Source: Whitmania pigra
Taxonomy: Eukaryota > Annelida > Clitellata > Hirudinida > Haemopidae
Direction of reading: 5' to 3'
Assembly: GCA_021613335.1 (NCBI GenBank)
Contig: JAJTWR010000431.1
Location: 620,001-684,000 of the forward strand
Length of the DNA: 64,000 nt
Positions 26,709 to 35,203 of this stretch are shown here, piece after piece. The notes beneath the pieces were generated by a model. That model was not told where the DNA came from, did not search any database, and worked only from the letters and a program-made list of their open reading frames with translations. The position numbers and the translations under genes were made by a program. Each line of letters opens with the position of its first letter. Position 1 is the stretch's first letter.

Positions 26709-27311
26709 TTAGCTAGCTTGGAACGTCAGCTTCACTTGGCCGATAGGAGAAAAGATTCGCAGCGTCACCGGGAGTCCTGGAGGGACTTTCGGGAACTGCA
26801 CTTGGAAGGTGACCCAAAACGGTTCCAGCCAAGAGTACACCGCGCGCAGCGGCGTCGTCGGTTTTCCGAGGCGAATGACGTTGGTCGGCGAATACTCTTT
26901 GTCATCCACTTGGAGCACGAGCCGCCAGACGGACTCGTTGGGCTGAATCTCTTGGTACTTCGATTCTGGAGATGAAACGGCGACGATGAACTCCGTCATC
27001 GTCGACAGTCGCTCGTTCTCTTTCTTCAGCTCAGCTTCGGTTGCCTCGGGAGTGAGTCCGAAAAAGTAGGCATTTCGACGGACCCGCGCCTCGACAAAGT
27101 TCGGCGTCTGCAGCACCGCCCGCACGAACGCGCGGGTGTCGAAGTAGTCGTAGACTGCTTGGCTCTGGGTCGAGGCATCGAGGAAGTTTTGGTATTCGAG
27201 TTCGTCAGAACTCTTCGGATAGCTCGGCGGTTGGTCGGCGACGAAGCGGGGAATGTAGTTCTTCAAACACCCGGATACGAGCACCGCAGCAACTATCCAC
27301 GGGAGTCTCAT
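26709..27311 (-). CDS. predicted lipoprotein
   Basis: A 200-residue lipoprotein starting MRLPWIVAAVLVSGC, with the lipobox cysteine at residue 15. The mature part includes a helical region (TEAELKKENERLSTMTEF) followed by a beta-rich C-terminus ending PVTLRIFSPIGQVKLTF. No family is recognised. Its ATG overlaps the pyrE stop by four bases (27308-27311), which fixes the start, and the downstream transporter fusion begins only three bases after its stop. Confidence 0.7.
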   Translation of the reverse strand: MRLPWIVAAVLVSGCLKNYIPRFVADQPPSYPKSSDELEYQNFLDASTQSQAVYDYFDTRAFVRAVLQTPNFVEARVRRNAYFFGLTPEATEAELKKENERLSTMTEFIVAVSSPESKYQEIQPNESVWRLVLQVDDKEYSPTNVIRLGKPTTPLRAVYSWLEPFWVTFQVQFPKVPPGLPVTLRIFSPIGQVKLTFQAS

Positions 27312-27892
27312 AGTGGGAAATCGGACCGCCGAAAGAGGGAGAATGTGGGGGCACCACGGCGCTCCAAGTCTTCGCGGCCGCCCTCTTCGCGGTCCACGAC
27401 CGCGATAATCGCTTGAGGGCGAAGCCCGGCCTCGCGGGCGCGCTCCCAAGCGAACCATGCGGAAGCCCCGGTCGTCACGACATCTTCGAGGATTGCGACC
27501 GGAGCATTTCCCGAAAGCGAAGCCAGCCCCTCAATCCACTGGCCGGTGCCGTGGCCCTTCGCTTCTTTGCGCACCAAGAAAGCGTTGAATGGTTGGGGGG
27601 TGAAAAAGCTTACGAGGCTCACCGCGCTCGCGAGCGGATCTGCGCCCATGGTCAGCCCGCCGATGCCTTGACACTGGGGAACCCGGCGACGAACCTCTGC
27701 GCAGAGCAGTCGGCCGACGAGCCAATGCCCTTCGGCGGTGAGGAGCGTCTTCTTCGAATCGATGTAGAAGTTGGATTCCCGACCGCTCGCGAGCTTCACC
27801 CTTCGGCGCTCGAAGCTCTTCGTCGTGAGGAGTTCCAAGAGCCTTGCGCGCTCCTGTGCCTCCGAGAGCGAGGAGAGCTCAGCCAGGTTCAC
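27308..27892 (-). CDS. pyrE: orotate phosphoribosyltransferase
   Basis: Converts orotate and PRPP to orotidine monophosphate in pyrimidine synthesis. The 194-residue product has the PRPP-binding VAILEDVVTTGAS and the lysine-rich loop LVRKEAKGHGTG, plus YIDSKKTLL near the N-terminus. The GTG at 27892 is chosen because it overlaps the padC stop as GTGA. A biosynthetic gene inside a cytoskeletal operon is unusual, but the overlaps on both sides leave no doubt that it is part of it. Confidence 0.92.
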   Translation of the reverse strand: MNLAELSSLSEAQERARLLELLTTKSFERRRVKLASGRESNFYIDSKKTLLTAEGHWLVGRLLCAEVRRRVPQCQGIGGLTMGADPLASAVSLVSFFTPQPFNAFLVRKEAKGHGTGQWIEGLASLSGNAPVAILEDVVTTGASAWFAWERAREAGLRPQAIIAVVDREEGGREDLERRGAPTFSLFRRSDFPL

Positions 27893-28620
27893 TGACGTTG
27901 CTCTAGGTAGCTCGATAGTTCGGCGAAGTACCGCAGTTGCTGGAGGAGGTCGGCGCGACGACCCTCCTGGAGATCGCCAAAGTAGTCCGCGAGCATCGAG
28001 AGGTCTTGGTTGCACTGGTTCAGGCGGACCGCCACGTCCGTTGCGAGATCGTCGGCGTCGATCTCCGTCTCCACCTGTTCTGGGCCTAATTCCGGAGCGC
28101 CGCCAAAAGCTCGCGCGAGGAGGTCCCGCGCTGCGGGGGTGAGCAGCGATTTCTCTTCGGCCTCACGCTGAACGACCGCGAGTTGCTCGTGGGAGACCGG
28201 CTCCATGTGGATAGCAGCGGTCAGCGCCATGAGCATCGCCGCCTTGGGCTCCATGTTTTGGTGAACCCGCGCCAAGACGCCTTCTCGCTGGAGCACACGC
28301 AGCGCCGCGACCCGCCGAAAGCCACACACTACCTGGTAGCGACCTTCCGAAGACACCCGGACATCAATCGGGAAAATCTGCCCGGTCCGAGCGAGCTCGG
28401 TTGCGAGCCCGGAGACATCGTCAAGCTCACTCCGCTCACGGATGAGGAAAGTGTAGTCGTCGTCGAGCTTGTCGCAGGGGATGAACGAAACGTCGTTCGA
28501 GATCTGCGGACGCACATCGAAAAGCTCGTCCGGCGACGGCGAAGGCACCGAAGGTTGGGGAGGCGTCGCGCCTTCAGCAACGTTGCCTACTGCCTCCCCG
28601 ATGTGATCATTTTCGTTCAT
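27889..28620 (-). CDS. padC: ParB/Srx-like protein, PadC-type bactofilin adaptor
   Basis: A 243-residue protein with a ParB/Srx-type CTP-binding fold. Residues about 40-130 include IPCDKLDDDYTFLIRERSE, the LATELARTGQIFPIDV region, and CGFRRVAALRVLQREG, equivalent to the GERRxxA nucleotide-binding box. It has no DNA-binding helix-turn-helix typical of chromosomal ParB. In Myxococcus xanthus, PadC has this fold, binds CTP, and connects ParA and chromosome segregation to bactofilin filaments; it is encoded right after bacN-bacO-bacP. The same order here is the main reason for the call. The rest of the protein is helical and of unknown role. Confidence 0.8.
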   Translation of the reverse strand: MNENDHIGEAVGNVAEGATPPQPSVPSPSPDELFDVRPQISNDVSFIPCDKLDDDYTFLIRERSELDDVSGLATELARTGQIFPIDVRVSSEGRYQVVCGFRRVAALRVLQREGVLARVHQNMEPKAAMLMALTAAIHMEPVSHEQLAVVQREAEEKSLLTPAARDLLARAFGGAPELGPEQVETEIDADDLATDVAVRLNQCNQDLSMLADYFGDLQEGRRADLLQQLRYFAELSSYLEQRQ

Positions 28621-28691
28621 GAGTTTTCCACGTCGACGAACGACTTCTCATCAACCCGTCAGTTGTCCTTCTAGTACCCTACTTCAGTTCT

Positions 28692-29285
28692 CTACTTCTT
28701 TTTGAGTAGAATTTTCTTTTTTCCGCTGACGCTGGCTACTGCCGGTTCGCGCACCACCGTTTTCGGTGGCGGAGGTGGAAGCGGCTTGGCCAAAGCTGAC
28801 GCCGGCCGCGGAGGCGGCGCTGGCGCCCGTTCAGGTTGGCGGGGAGGTGCGGGAGGACGGTTCGCTACCGTCGCGGTCGTAGCCACCGGAGTCGGGCGTC
28901 GGACGGCCGGGCGTTCAACGGCTGGCCGCGGCTCCGCATTGCCCATGTCGATTTGACCGCGGAAGCTCGCGCCGTCGACGATGATCACCCGCGGAGAGCG
29001 GATGTCGCCGACCATGCGGCCGTCTTTGGTGAGTTCGACCGACTCGGTCGCGGTGATGTTGCCGACGACGACGCCCGAGACGATGGCGTTGCGCACCGAC
29101 ACATTCGCTTTGATGATGCCCGAGGTCTCGACCATCAACGTCCGACTGAGCGACAGCTCTCCTTCGACCCGACCACGAACGGTGAGATCCTCATCTCCGG
29201 TCAACTTCCCGTTGATGAGAATCGATGGACCGATGACCGTCGTGGCATCGGAATTCACACTATCTTTTGCTGGAACCATTGGCAT
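28692..29285 (-). CDS. bacP: bactofilin with proline-rich, basic C-terminal tail
   Basis: A 197-residue bactofilin, a cytoskeletal protein that polymerises without nucleotide. Residues about 18-115 form the beta-helical DUF583 core with its characteristic hexapeptide-like pattern (ILINGKLTGDEDLTVRGRVEG). After it comes an 80-residue tail rich in proline and alanine, ending in a lysine-rich KKKILLKKK. The tail is not needed for polymerisation in this family and is likely the contact site for partner proteins. It is third of three bactofilins and lies 71 bases before padC, matching BacP in M. xanthus by position and tail. Confidence 0.88.
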   Translation of the reverse strand: MPMVPAKDSVNSDATTVIGPSILINGKLTGDEDLTVRGRVEGELSLSRTLMVETSGIIKANVSVRNAIVSGVVVGNITATESVELTKDGRMVGDIRSPRVIIVDGASFRGQIDMGNAEPRPAVERPAVRRPTPVATTATVANRPPAPPRQPERAPAPPPRPASALAKPLPPPPPKTVVREPAVASVSGKKKILLKKK

Positions 29286-29288
29286 CCG

Positions 29289-29612
29289 TTACCGATCTTT
29301 AACATCCATGTCCACGTTACCCTTGAACACCGCACCGTCGGCGATGAGAATTCGCGGAGACTTCACGTCGCCAACAACTCGACAGTCAGTCTTCATCTCA
29401 ATTTTGTCGCTCGCCTGAATATTCCCGGTAACGCGCCCAGCAATCTCTACATTCTGGACTTCGATGTCCGCTTCGACGACTCCGGAGGCTTCAACAAACA
29501 GGCTCTCCTTGAGTACGATTTTTCCCTTCACTGTCCCCTGGATGACCAAGTCTTCGTCACCAGAGATTTCTCCGTCGATAATGATGCTCGATCCAATGAT
29601 CGTGTTTGCCAT
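29289..29612 (-). CDS. bactofilin, short form
   Basis: A 107-residue bactofilin consisting almost only of the beta-helical core (IIDGEISGDEDLVIQGTVKGKI onward, ending in AVFKGNVDMDVKDR). It should co-assemble with the two neighbouring bactofilins. It ends three bases before the next bactofilin starts and begins 29 bases after the first ends. It corresponds to BacN or BacO of M. xanthus; sequence alone does not say which. Confidence 0.9.
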   Translation of the reverse strand: MANTIIGSSIIIDGEISGDEDLVIQGTVKGKIVLKESLFVEASGVVEADIEVQNVEIAGRVTGNIQASDKIEMKTDCRVVGDVKSPRILIADGAVFKGNVDMDVKDR

Positions 29613-29641
29613 GGTTATTGCCCCCTCAAAAGGAACGCCGT

Positions 29642-29992
29642 TTAAATGTCCGCAGGCAGCTTCACGTCCATCTCGATGGATCCGTTGAAGACTGCGCCGT
29701 CTGCAATGATGACTCGCGATGCTTTGATGTCGCCCTGAACTTTCGCCGACTGGGTGATGGACACCTTGGTCGTAGCATCGACATTGCCGGAGGCAGTGCC
29801 GTTGATCGTCAGTTCATCTGCCCGTACGTCTGCCTCTACTATTCCTGAATGCTCGATAATCAGGTGGTTCTTGAGTTGAATTTGCCCCTCAACCCGCCCT
29901 TCGACCACGAGATCTCCCCCTCCAGAGAGACTCCCCCGAATCCGGATGCCCTTCCCGATGATGTTGATGATGTCGTTGGTAGCCATAGGCAC
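29642..29992 (-). CDS. bactofilin, short form
   Basis: A 116-residue bactofilin core protein (GIRIRGSLSGGGDLVVEGRVEG, ending AVFNGSIEMDVKLPADI). The GTG at 29992 is preferred because AAGGA lies six bases upstream; an ATG two codons later would be too far from it. It is first of the three tandem bactofilins and probably first gene of the long run to nadK, with its promoter in the 74 bases before it or further upstream. Confidence 0.9.
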   Translation of the reverse strand: MPMATNDIINIIGKGIRIRGSLSGGGDLVVEGRVEGQIQLKNHLIIEHSGIVEADVRADELTINGTASGNVDATTKVSITQSAKVQGDIKASRVIIADGAVFNGSIEMDVKLPADI

Positions 29993-30066
29993 TTCGTTTC
30001 CTTCTTTTGCTTCCGCAGCACTTCGGCGCCCAAAAAAGGCGTCGAAACATGAGGCCCGTTGCTACG

Positions 30067-30891
30067 TCAACTGTTCAACAAAATCCACGCCGCAATCTCC
30101 GCTTGAGCTTTTTCTTTGCCCAAGTCGTTCAATATTTCATGGGGAGCGTGATCGAACATCCGCAGTTGCTTTTCTGAGCTACCCAAGAGCTCGAAGACTC
30201 GCTTTGACGCAGTAGGCGAAACGATGCCGTCGGCCCCAGCGACGAGCATGAGCACCGGCGCGACGACCGAGGGCGCGAGCTGGTCCACCTGCGCTTGTGC
30301 CGCCACAACTTCGAAGTACCAGCGCGGGGTCGTCGTCCGCAGGTAGAGCGGGTCCGCCGCAGTGGACTTTTGCCAGGCCTCATCGCGCGAGAGGAGAGAG
30401 ATGTCGATGCCGTTGCCGATGCGAATTCCGGGGACGATGCGCCGCAGCACCCGAGCGAGCGCCACTTTCAGTCGCGGAGGCGCGCCCGCGAGTGCGTAGA
30501 ACGGAGAAGAGAGGACGAGGCCCTTCAATCCCCGCGGACCTCGCGACGCCCAGAGGGTAGCGATGAGGCCGCCCAGAGAATGGGCGAGCATGAAGCGCGG
30601 AGCGCCTTGCGCGAGTTCTTCGGTCTTCGCCCAGAGAGCGTCGACGTCTTTCAAATAGTCTTCGAAGTGCTCGATATCGCTCGGTGCGCCAGTGGAGTTT
30701 CCGTGGCCCCGCAGGTCTATCGCTACGCTCGCGATGTCGCGCTCCAAGAGCGCACGCATCGTATGCTCGTAGCGGCCCAAGTGCTCGCCGTAGCCGTGGA
30801 CAATCGCCACCCACGCTTTTGCTTTGTGCTCGGGCTTGGTTGCGCACCACGCGAGCCGCCCGTCGAGCCGAGTTTCGCTTTCCCAACGCAC
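30067..30891 (-). CDS. alpha/beta hydrolase, monoacylglycerol-lipase-like
   Basis: A 274-residue soluble hydrolase of the serine aminopeptidase S33 / monoacylglycerol lipase group. The oxyanion loop is VHGYGEHLGRY, the nucleophile is Ser105 in AHSLGG, and the acid and histidine lie in GADGIVSP and DHAPHEI near the C-terminus. It probably splits fatty-acid esters such as monoglycerides. The GTG at 30891 has AAGGAG upstream. It lies between the histidine kinase and the bactofilins on the same strand, 40 and 74 bases from them. Confidence 0.82.
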   Translation of the reverse strand: MRWESETRLDGRLAWCATKPEHKAKAWVAIVHGYGEHLGRYEHTMRALLERDIASVAIDLRGHGNSTGAPSDIEHFEDYLKDVDALWAKTEELAQGAPRFMLAHSLGGLIATLWASRGPRGLKGLVLSSPFYALAGAPPRLKVALARVLRRIVPGIRIGNGIDISLLSRDEAWQKSTAADPLYLRTTTPRWYFEVVAAQAQVDQLAPSVVAPVLMLVAGADGIVSPTASKRVFELLGSSEKQLRMFDHAPHEILNDLGKEKAQAEIAAWILLNS

Positions 30892-30931
30892 AGCCGACTT
30901 CTCCTTGTGAAGAGGTGTCCTGCAGTTACCT

Positions 30932-33250
30932 CTACATCAGAAGTCGTTCGAGCGCGCGCTCGGCATCAAGGCCAGTCTTGCCCACATCGGTGACCGAGAA
31001 GTCGTACGAAAGTCCGATAGTTCCGCCGAGCTCGCCGAGCCGTCGCGCAAGCCCGGTCGCGTGTTGGTCGGGAGTCTCCGGCAGGAGTATCGCAAAGCTG
31101 CCATTGCCGACGTGGCCGACGACATCGGGCGCGCGGAGCTCACGTCGGATGAGCTGCGCAAACTTGGGAATGGCGTTGGTGTCGACGGCTTTCTTTGGCT
31201 TCAAGACCGCGACGCTCAAGGGCCGACCGTAGCGCCCGGCGCGGGAGAGCTCCTGCGCGAGGCGGCGGACGAGGCCAAAGTGATCGAAGAGTCCGGTCTC
31301 GACATCGTTGCCGGGAATGCGCATCGTGGTCGCACCACCGACGCGCTGGAGCGCATCGACGACCCGTTCGAGGAGCACGGCCGGTTCAATCGGCTTCTGG
31401 AGGTGGCCGACCACGCCGAGGTTCATGCGCTGAATCTTCTCGCCGATCTCCGACGACGACGACACGAGGATGACCGGAATGTCCGCAGTCTCCGCGTTGG
31501 CGCGAAGCTCGCGCAGGGTTTCGAGGCCGTCTTTCTTTTGGAGGAACACATCGACGACCATGAGGTCCGGGTGGGAGGCGCGCGCACGTTCGAGTGCGAG
31601 TTCTCCGTCGCGCACGGTCTCGACTTCGAAGTGGCTCGACAGACCGATGGTGGCCGCCCGGGTGCTGACCGGATCGTCCTGGCAAATGAGAACTCGCGGG
31701 CGCCGCGACTGGGAGACTTCGTGGGGCGTCGCTTGTGGCCCTCGCTCGGACATCATCGGCAGGTCGAACGCGAACATCGCGCCGCCCTCTTTCGGAGCTT
31801 CGGCCCAAATTTCTCCGCCGTGGCGCTCGACGTATTCGCGGCAGATAGCAAGGCCAAGACCTTGGCCGCGTTCGAAGGCGAGGAGGAGCGCCGAGGGGTT
31901 CTCGACTTTTCCGTTGTCCTGCACCTCGACGTGTACCACTTCGCCGTTCGGGCGCCGCTTGAGGCCAACGCGCACCACAATTTCGGTCGCGTCTTTGGCG
32001 TGGTCGCGGGCGTTGGTGATGAGGTTCTGGAAAACTTGGCGCAGCTTCTGCTCGTCGCCTCGGTACGGCACGAGCATCGGCGCTTCGGTGCGCAGCTCGA
32101 TGCCGCGCTGGCGGGTGAGGATCTGCAGCTCTTTTGTGACCTCGTTCGCGAGCGAGGTGATGTCCACATTCTGGGTGAAGAGGACGGTGTGCTCTTGCCC
32201 ACGATTTTTTTCGAGGACCTCCTCCATGAGTCGGAGGATTTTCTGCGAGGTCCGTTGAATGACTTCGGCGGAATTCCGCGCCTTGTCCTTCACCTTGTCG
32301 TCGGTGAGGAGCAGGTGCGCATGCCCCAACAGAACGTTGAGCGGCGCGCGCACGTCGTGGGTCAATACCGCCACGAGTTCGTTGGTCTTCTTGTCGATGG
32401 CTTTGAGTCGGGCGTTCGCGCGGACCAGCTCGTCGTAGCGCTCGACGTACGCAGCTTCGAGCGAAGCGCGGATTTCTTCGAAGACTCGCTTCGAGCCATC
32501 GCGCTCGACGGCGGAGGTGAGCAAGCCGGAAGCAGCGATGATGAGGTCGCGCTCAAGTTGCGTGAAGCGCGTCTCGCGCTTCAATTGAATAGCGACGAGC
32601 CCTTCTTTGTCGCGGTTCAGCGGGAAGACTTCGATGCCCTCGCCCTGCACGGGCACGCCGATGTCGACGCAGCGGCGAAGCATGGGGACAATCGCCAGGT
32701 CCACCGGGAAGCTACGGCCGGTGTGCTCGATCATCTTCCAGCCGAGTTCGGCGCGCTCATCGCGGCACAGCACTCCTACTTCTTCGCATTCGAGAATGTT
32801 ATGGAGGCCCTGCGCGGCGCTTTCCGCGAGTTGTAGCAAGGGATCGCCGTTGTTGATGCTTCGGCTCAAATTCAGCAGGAACTCTAGACGGCGCTGCGCG
32901 AGTTCTTCATGTTGGTCGAACTGACGTGCTTTGACCGAAGCGGCGAGGAACCTCTCGAGTTCCACATACGACGTTGCGACCGAGTCCACTTCGTCGGGGC
33001 GCACGCCGGTATCTCCAAGCGAGCCGTCGACGAAGATAGGAACCTTCTTCAAGTTGGTCGACTTGCGGATAGCGTCGAGAGCGACCGCCGTACGCCGCGG
33101 AGGCGTTGCAGCGATGACGACTGCATCCGGGCGCTTCACGAGCCGAAGCTGCGCCACGCGCGACGCTGCCGTGCAGTCGTAGCCCGACTTTTTGAGCTTG
33201 GCGGCTAGCGTGGTGGCGCGCGCCCCAAATATGAGGACCTTCTGATTCAC
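30932..33250 (-). CDS. hybrid sensor histidine kinase with receiver and degenerate GGDEF-like domain
   Basis: A 772-residue cytosolic signalling protein with five parts: a receiver-like fold without phosphoacceptor aspartate (1-105), a GAF-like sensor (about 120-265), a HisKA domain with His298 in LTHDVRAPLN, an ATP-binding domain with N box at Asn413 and GQGLGLAI near 472 (its G1 box reads DNGKV, so the usual second glycine is missing), a receiver with Asp567 in LMVVDVF, and a C-terminal GGDEF-fold domain in which the signature reads HVGNGS. It lacks membrane segments. The GTG at 33250 is the only start near a weak GGGA. The two degenerate ends probably serve in binding rather than catalysis. 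Confidence 0.8.
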   Translation of the reverse strand: MNQKVLIFGARATTLAAKLKKSGYDCTAASRVAQLRLVKRPDAVVIAATPPRRTAVALDAIRKSTNLKKVPIFVDGSLGDTGVRPDEVDSVATSYVELERFLAASVKARQFDQHEELAQRRLEFLLNLSRSINNGDPLLQLAESAAQGLHNILECEEVGVLCRDERAELGWKMIEHTGRSFPVDLAIVPMLRRCVDIGVPVQGEGIEVFPLNRDKEGLVAIQLKRETRFTQLERDLIIAASGLLTSAVERDGSKRVFEEIRASLEAAYVERYDELVRANARLKAIDKKTNELVAVLTHDVRAPLNVLLGHAHLLLTDDKVKDKARNSAEVIQRTSQKILRLMEEVLEKNRGQEHTVLFTQNVDITSLANEVTKELQILTRQRGIELRTEAPMLVPYRGDEQKLRQVFQNLITNARDHAKDATEIVVRVGLKRRPNGEVVHVEVQDNGKVENPSALLLAFERGQGLGLAICREYVERHGGEIWAEAPKEGGAMFAFDLPMMSERGPQATPHEVSQSRRPRVLICQDDPVSTRAATIGLSSHFEVETVRDGELALERARASHPDLMVVDVFLQKKDGLETLRELRANAETADIPVILVSSSSEIGEKIQRMNLGVVGHLQKPIEPAVLLERVVDALQRVGGATTMRIPGNDVETGLFDHFGLVRRLAQELSRAGRYGRPLSVAVLKPKKAVDTNAIPKFAQLIRRELRAPDVVGHVGNGSFAILLPETPDQHATGLARRLGELGGTIGLSYDFSVTDVGKTGLDAERALERLLM

Positions 33251-33360
33251 GACATCAATTCCCAGAGCTTCCGAGTAACTGCATCCTGCGAAAGCACATC
33301 AGAGACCACATTGTCACGAAAAATTCACCATCATTTGATGGCGACGACGAAGCTGCGCTC

Positions 33361-33540
33361 CGCGTAAAAGTTAATTGATTTCGTAGCCATGTCATATTCA
33401 TAAACCTATAGGTAAGCCGATATCATGAATATTGACAAATTGCTTATTAATTTTAAAAAAACAGCGCTAATGTAAATTTTATAATGATTGCAATTCGCAA
33501 CGAATTGGAATCCAGTCAATTCACATCGTCACTGGATTCA
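33361..33540. other. AT-rich intergenic island with inverted repeats
   Basis: This stretch between tlyA and the histidine kinase gene is about one third G+C by my count (12 of 60 bases at 33421-33480), far below the rest of the window. It holds a palindrome ACCTATAGGT (33404-33413), an inverted repeat ATATTCAT/ATGAATAT (33394-33401 and 33425-33432), a run of seven A (33455-33461), and TATAAT at 33480-33485. I see no protein-coding gene in it. It probably contains the histidine kinase promoter and the end of the tlyA transcript. Confidence 0.6.
33491..33507 (-). terminator. candidate terminator of the xse-ispA-tlyA operon
   Basis: CAATTCG and CGAATTG form a perfect 7-bp stem with a 3-base loop nine bases beyond the tlyA stop. 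The transcript then runs into an A/T-rich stretch and, about 30 bases later, seven T. A second, larger repeat (AATCCAGT at 33509-33516, ACTGGATT at 33531-33538) spans the tlyA stop codon itself. Confidence 0.5.
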
Positions 33541-34313
33541 GCGACAGTAATATTTATATCGCGATCGGACGATTTTAATGCCCCTAGCAGAATTTCGACG
33601 TTTCCCTGGGGGCCAGGAAGAGGCGAATCGGTCGTTTTTACCCCTGCGAGTTGCCAGTCTTGTGAAGCGCAGGCGATCATGTCGGTTCGAATCCGCTCTC
33701 GTACCAAAGGGGAACGAACGACCCCGTTTTTCCCTACCTCTGCTCTCCCGGCTTCGAACTGGGGTTTGATGAGAGCGACGAGATGTCCGCCGACCGTGAG
33801 GTGCGGGAGCATGCGCGGCACCACGAGCTTCAAGGAAATGAAGCTCACGTCGACCACGGCGAGGGAGACTCGCTCCGGCAGGTCCTTGGCTTCGAGGTAG
33901 CGGGCGTTCAGGCTTTCTCTGGCGATGACCCGCGGATCGGCGCGAAGCTTCTCGTGGAGCTGACCGCGGCCAACATCGAAGGCGTACACCCGGGCGGCGC
34001 CGCGCTGCAGGAGGCAATCGGTGAAGCCTCCCGTGCTCGCGCCGATGTCGAGGCACACGAGCCCTTCGGCGGAATACCCGAATTCGTTGAGCGCGTGCTC
34101 CAACTTGAAGCCGCCGCGGGAGACGAACCGGGCCTTCTCTCCGCGGAGGCTCAGCTCCGCCTCGAAGCTCACCACCGTGCCGGGCTTGTCGATGGGCTTG
34201 CCGTCGACGAGCACTTGCCCCGCCATGACCATCGCCGCCGCTTGGGTGCGGCTCTGCGCGAGGCCTCGGTGTACGAGCAACACATCGAGGCGTTCGCGCT
34301 TCTTCGGACTCAC
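33516..34313 (-). CDS. tlyA: TlyA-family rRNA 2'-O-methyltransferase
   Basis: A 265-residue RNA methyltransferase with an N-terminal S4 RNA-binding domain (ERLDVLLVHRGLAQSRTQAAAM) and a FtsJ-like methyltransferase domain (VCLDIGASTGGFTDCLLQRGA, then LAVVDVSFISL). TlyA proteins methylate cytidine ribose in 16S and/or 23S rRNA; the older name 'hemolysin' is not supported by the domains. The GTG at 34313 overlaps the ispA stop as GTGA. The last 20 residues, rich in serine and aspartate, run into the AT-rich island and may be lineage-specific. Confidence 0.88.
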   Translation of the reverse strand: MSPKKRERLDVLLVHRGLAQSRTQAAAMVMAGQVLVDGKPIDKPGTVVSFEAELSLRGEKARFVSRGGFKLEHALNEFGYSAEGLVCLDIGASTGGFTDCLLQRGAARVYAFDVGRGQLHEKLRADPRVIARESLNARYLEAKDLPERVSLAVVDVSFISLKLVVPRMLPHLTVGGHLVALIKPQFEAGRAEVGKNGVVRSPLVRERIRTDMIACASQDWQLAGVKTTDSPLPGPQGNVEILLGALKSSDRDINITVAESSDDVN

Positions 34314-35203
34314 GTCGTGCGCTCGACCGCGTAGTACGCTATCGCCGCGAGGAGTCCGCGCGCGTCGCCGAACGCGGCGGCAGCCGCCTGTGCCCGGCGG
34401 ACGTGCTCGTGGGCGAGGCGGCGCGCTTCGGCTAGGCCCACGAGGCTCGGGTAGGTGACTTTTCCGGCGGAGGCGTCGGCCTTGGTCGGCTTGCCGAGCG
34501 CTTCCGGGTGCGCGGTTTCGTCGAGGATGTCGTCGGCGATTTGGAACGCAAGGCCAATAGCCTCGCCATAGTGCGTGGCCTGCGCCAAGCGCTCCTCGCT
34601 CACTTGGGCGCTGAGCGCTCCCATGCGACAGGCTGCGCGCAAGAGCGCTCCGGTCTTCAGCGCGTGGAGGTGCGCCAAGGCTTCGAGCGTTGCCGGTCGC
34701 CCAGGGGTCATGTCGAGTTGCTGTCCGCCGACCATGCCCGCGCTCCCGGCCGCTTGGGCGAGTTCATGGACGAGCCGCAGTCGAAACGCCGCTTCGGCGG
34801 GCGCACCCCGCGACAGCATTGCGAAGGCGTCCGTGAGGAGTCCGTCGCCGATCAGCACCGCGGTCGCTTCGCCGTAGGCGAGGTGACAGCTCGGCTTTCC
34901 GCGACGGGTCGCCGCATCGTCAAAGGCCGGCAGGTCGTCGTGGACCAACGAGTAGGCGTGGATGAATTCTATCGCCACCGCCGCGTCGTCGGTCGCAGGC
35001 GAACTCTCGGCAAGTCCCGACGCCTCGGCAAAGGCGAACACCAGAAGCGGCCGCAGGCGCTTCCCGCCGCCGAGCAGTGCGTACTCCAGCGCTTCTCCAA
35101 GCGGCGCTGGCGGCGTTCGCAGCGCGAGGGCGGCAGCGAGCAACTGCTCCAAGCGCTCCCGGCGCGCATCCATCCAAGCGTGCAGGTCCACGCCCGCGGT
35201 CAA
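34310..35203 (-). CDS. ispA: polyprenyl synthetase (farnesyl diphosphate synthase type)
   Basis: Condenses isopentenyl diphosphate with allylic diphosphates to make farnesyl (or geranylgeranyl) diphosphate. The 297-residue product has the first aspartate-rich motif DDLPAFD starting at residue 89, GGGKRLRP near 45-52, and FQIADDILDET as second aspartate-rich motif. The product chain length cannot be fixed by eye. The TTG at 35203 is chosen because it overlaps the xseB stop as TTGA; a GTG four codons later is possible. The xseA-xseB-ispA order is widely conserved. Confidence 0.9.
   Translation of the reverse strand: MTAGVDLHAWMDARRERLEQLLAAALALRTPPAPLGEALEYALLGGGKRLRPLLVFAFAEASGLAESSPATDDAAVAIEFIHAYSLVHDDLPAFDDAATRRGKPSCHLAYGEATAVLIGDGLLTDAFAMLSRGAPAEAAFRLRLVHELAQAAGSAGMVGGQQLDMTPGRPATLEALAHLHALKTGALLRAACRMGALSAQVSEERLAQATHYGEAIGLAFQIADDILDETAHPEALGKPTKADASAGKVTYPSLVGLAEARRLAHEHVRRAQAAAAAFGDARGLLAAIAYYAVERTT

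Noticed and set aside
31061..32836. Long plus-strand open frame opposite the histidine kinase
   Set aside because: Low-complexity acidic/arginine composition typical of an antisense shadow; the kinase domains on the minus strand are unambiguous.
33484..33900. Plus-strand frame starting in the AT-rich island, preceded by TATAAT
   Set aside because: Most of it is antisense to tlyA, there is no ribosome-binding site, and the protein resembles nothing.
33516..34313. TlyA as a hemolysin
   Set aside because: The S4 plus FtsJ-like methyltransferase domains identify an rRNA methyltransferase; the hemolysin name is historical.
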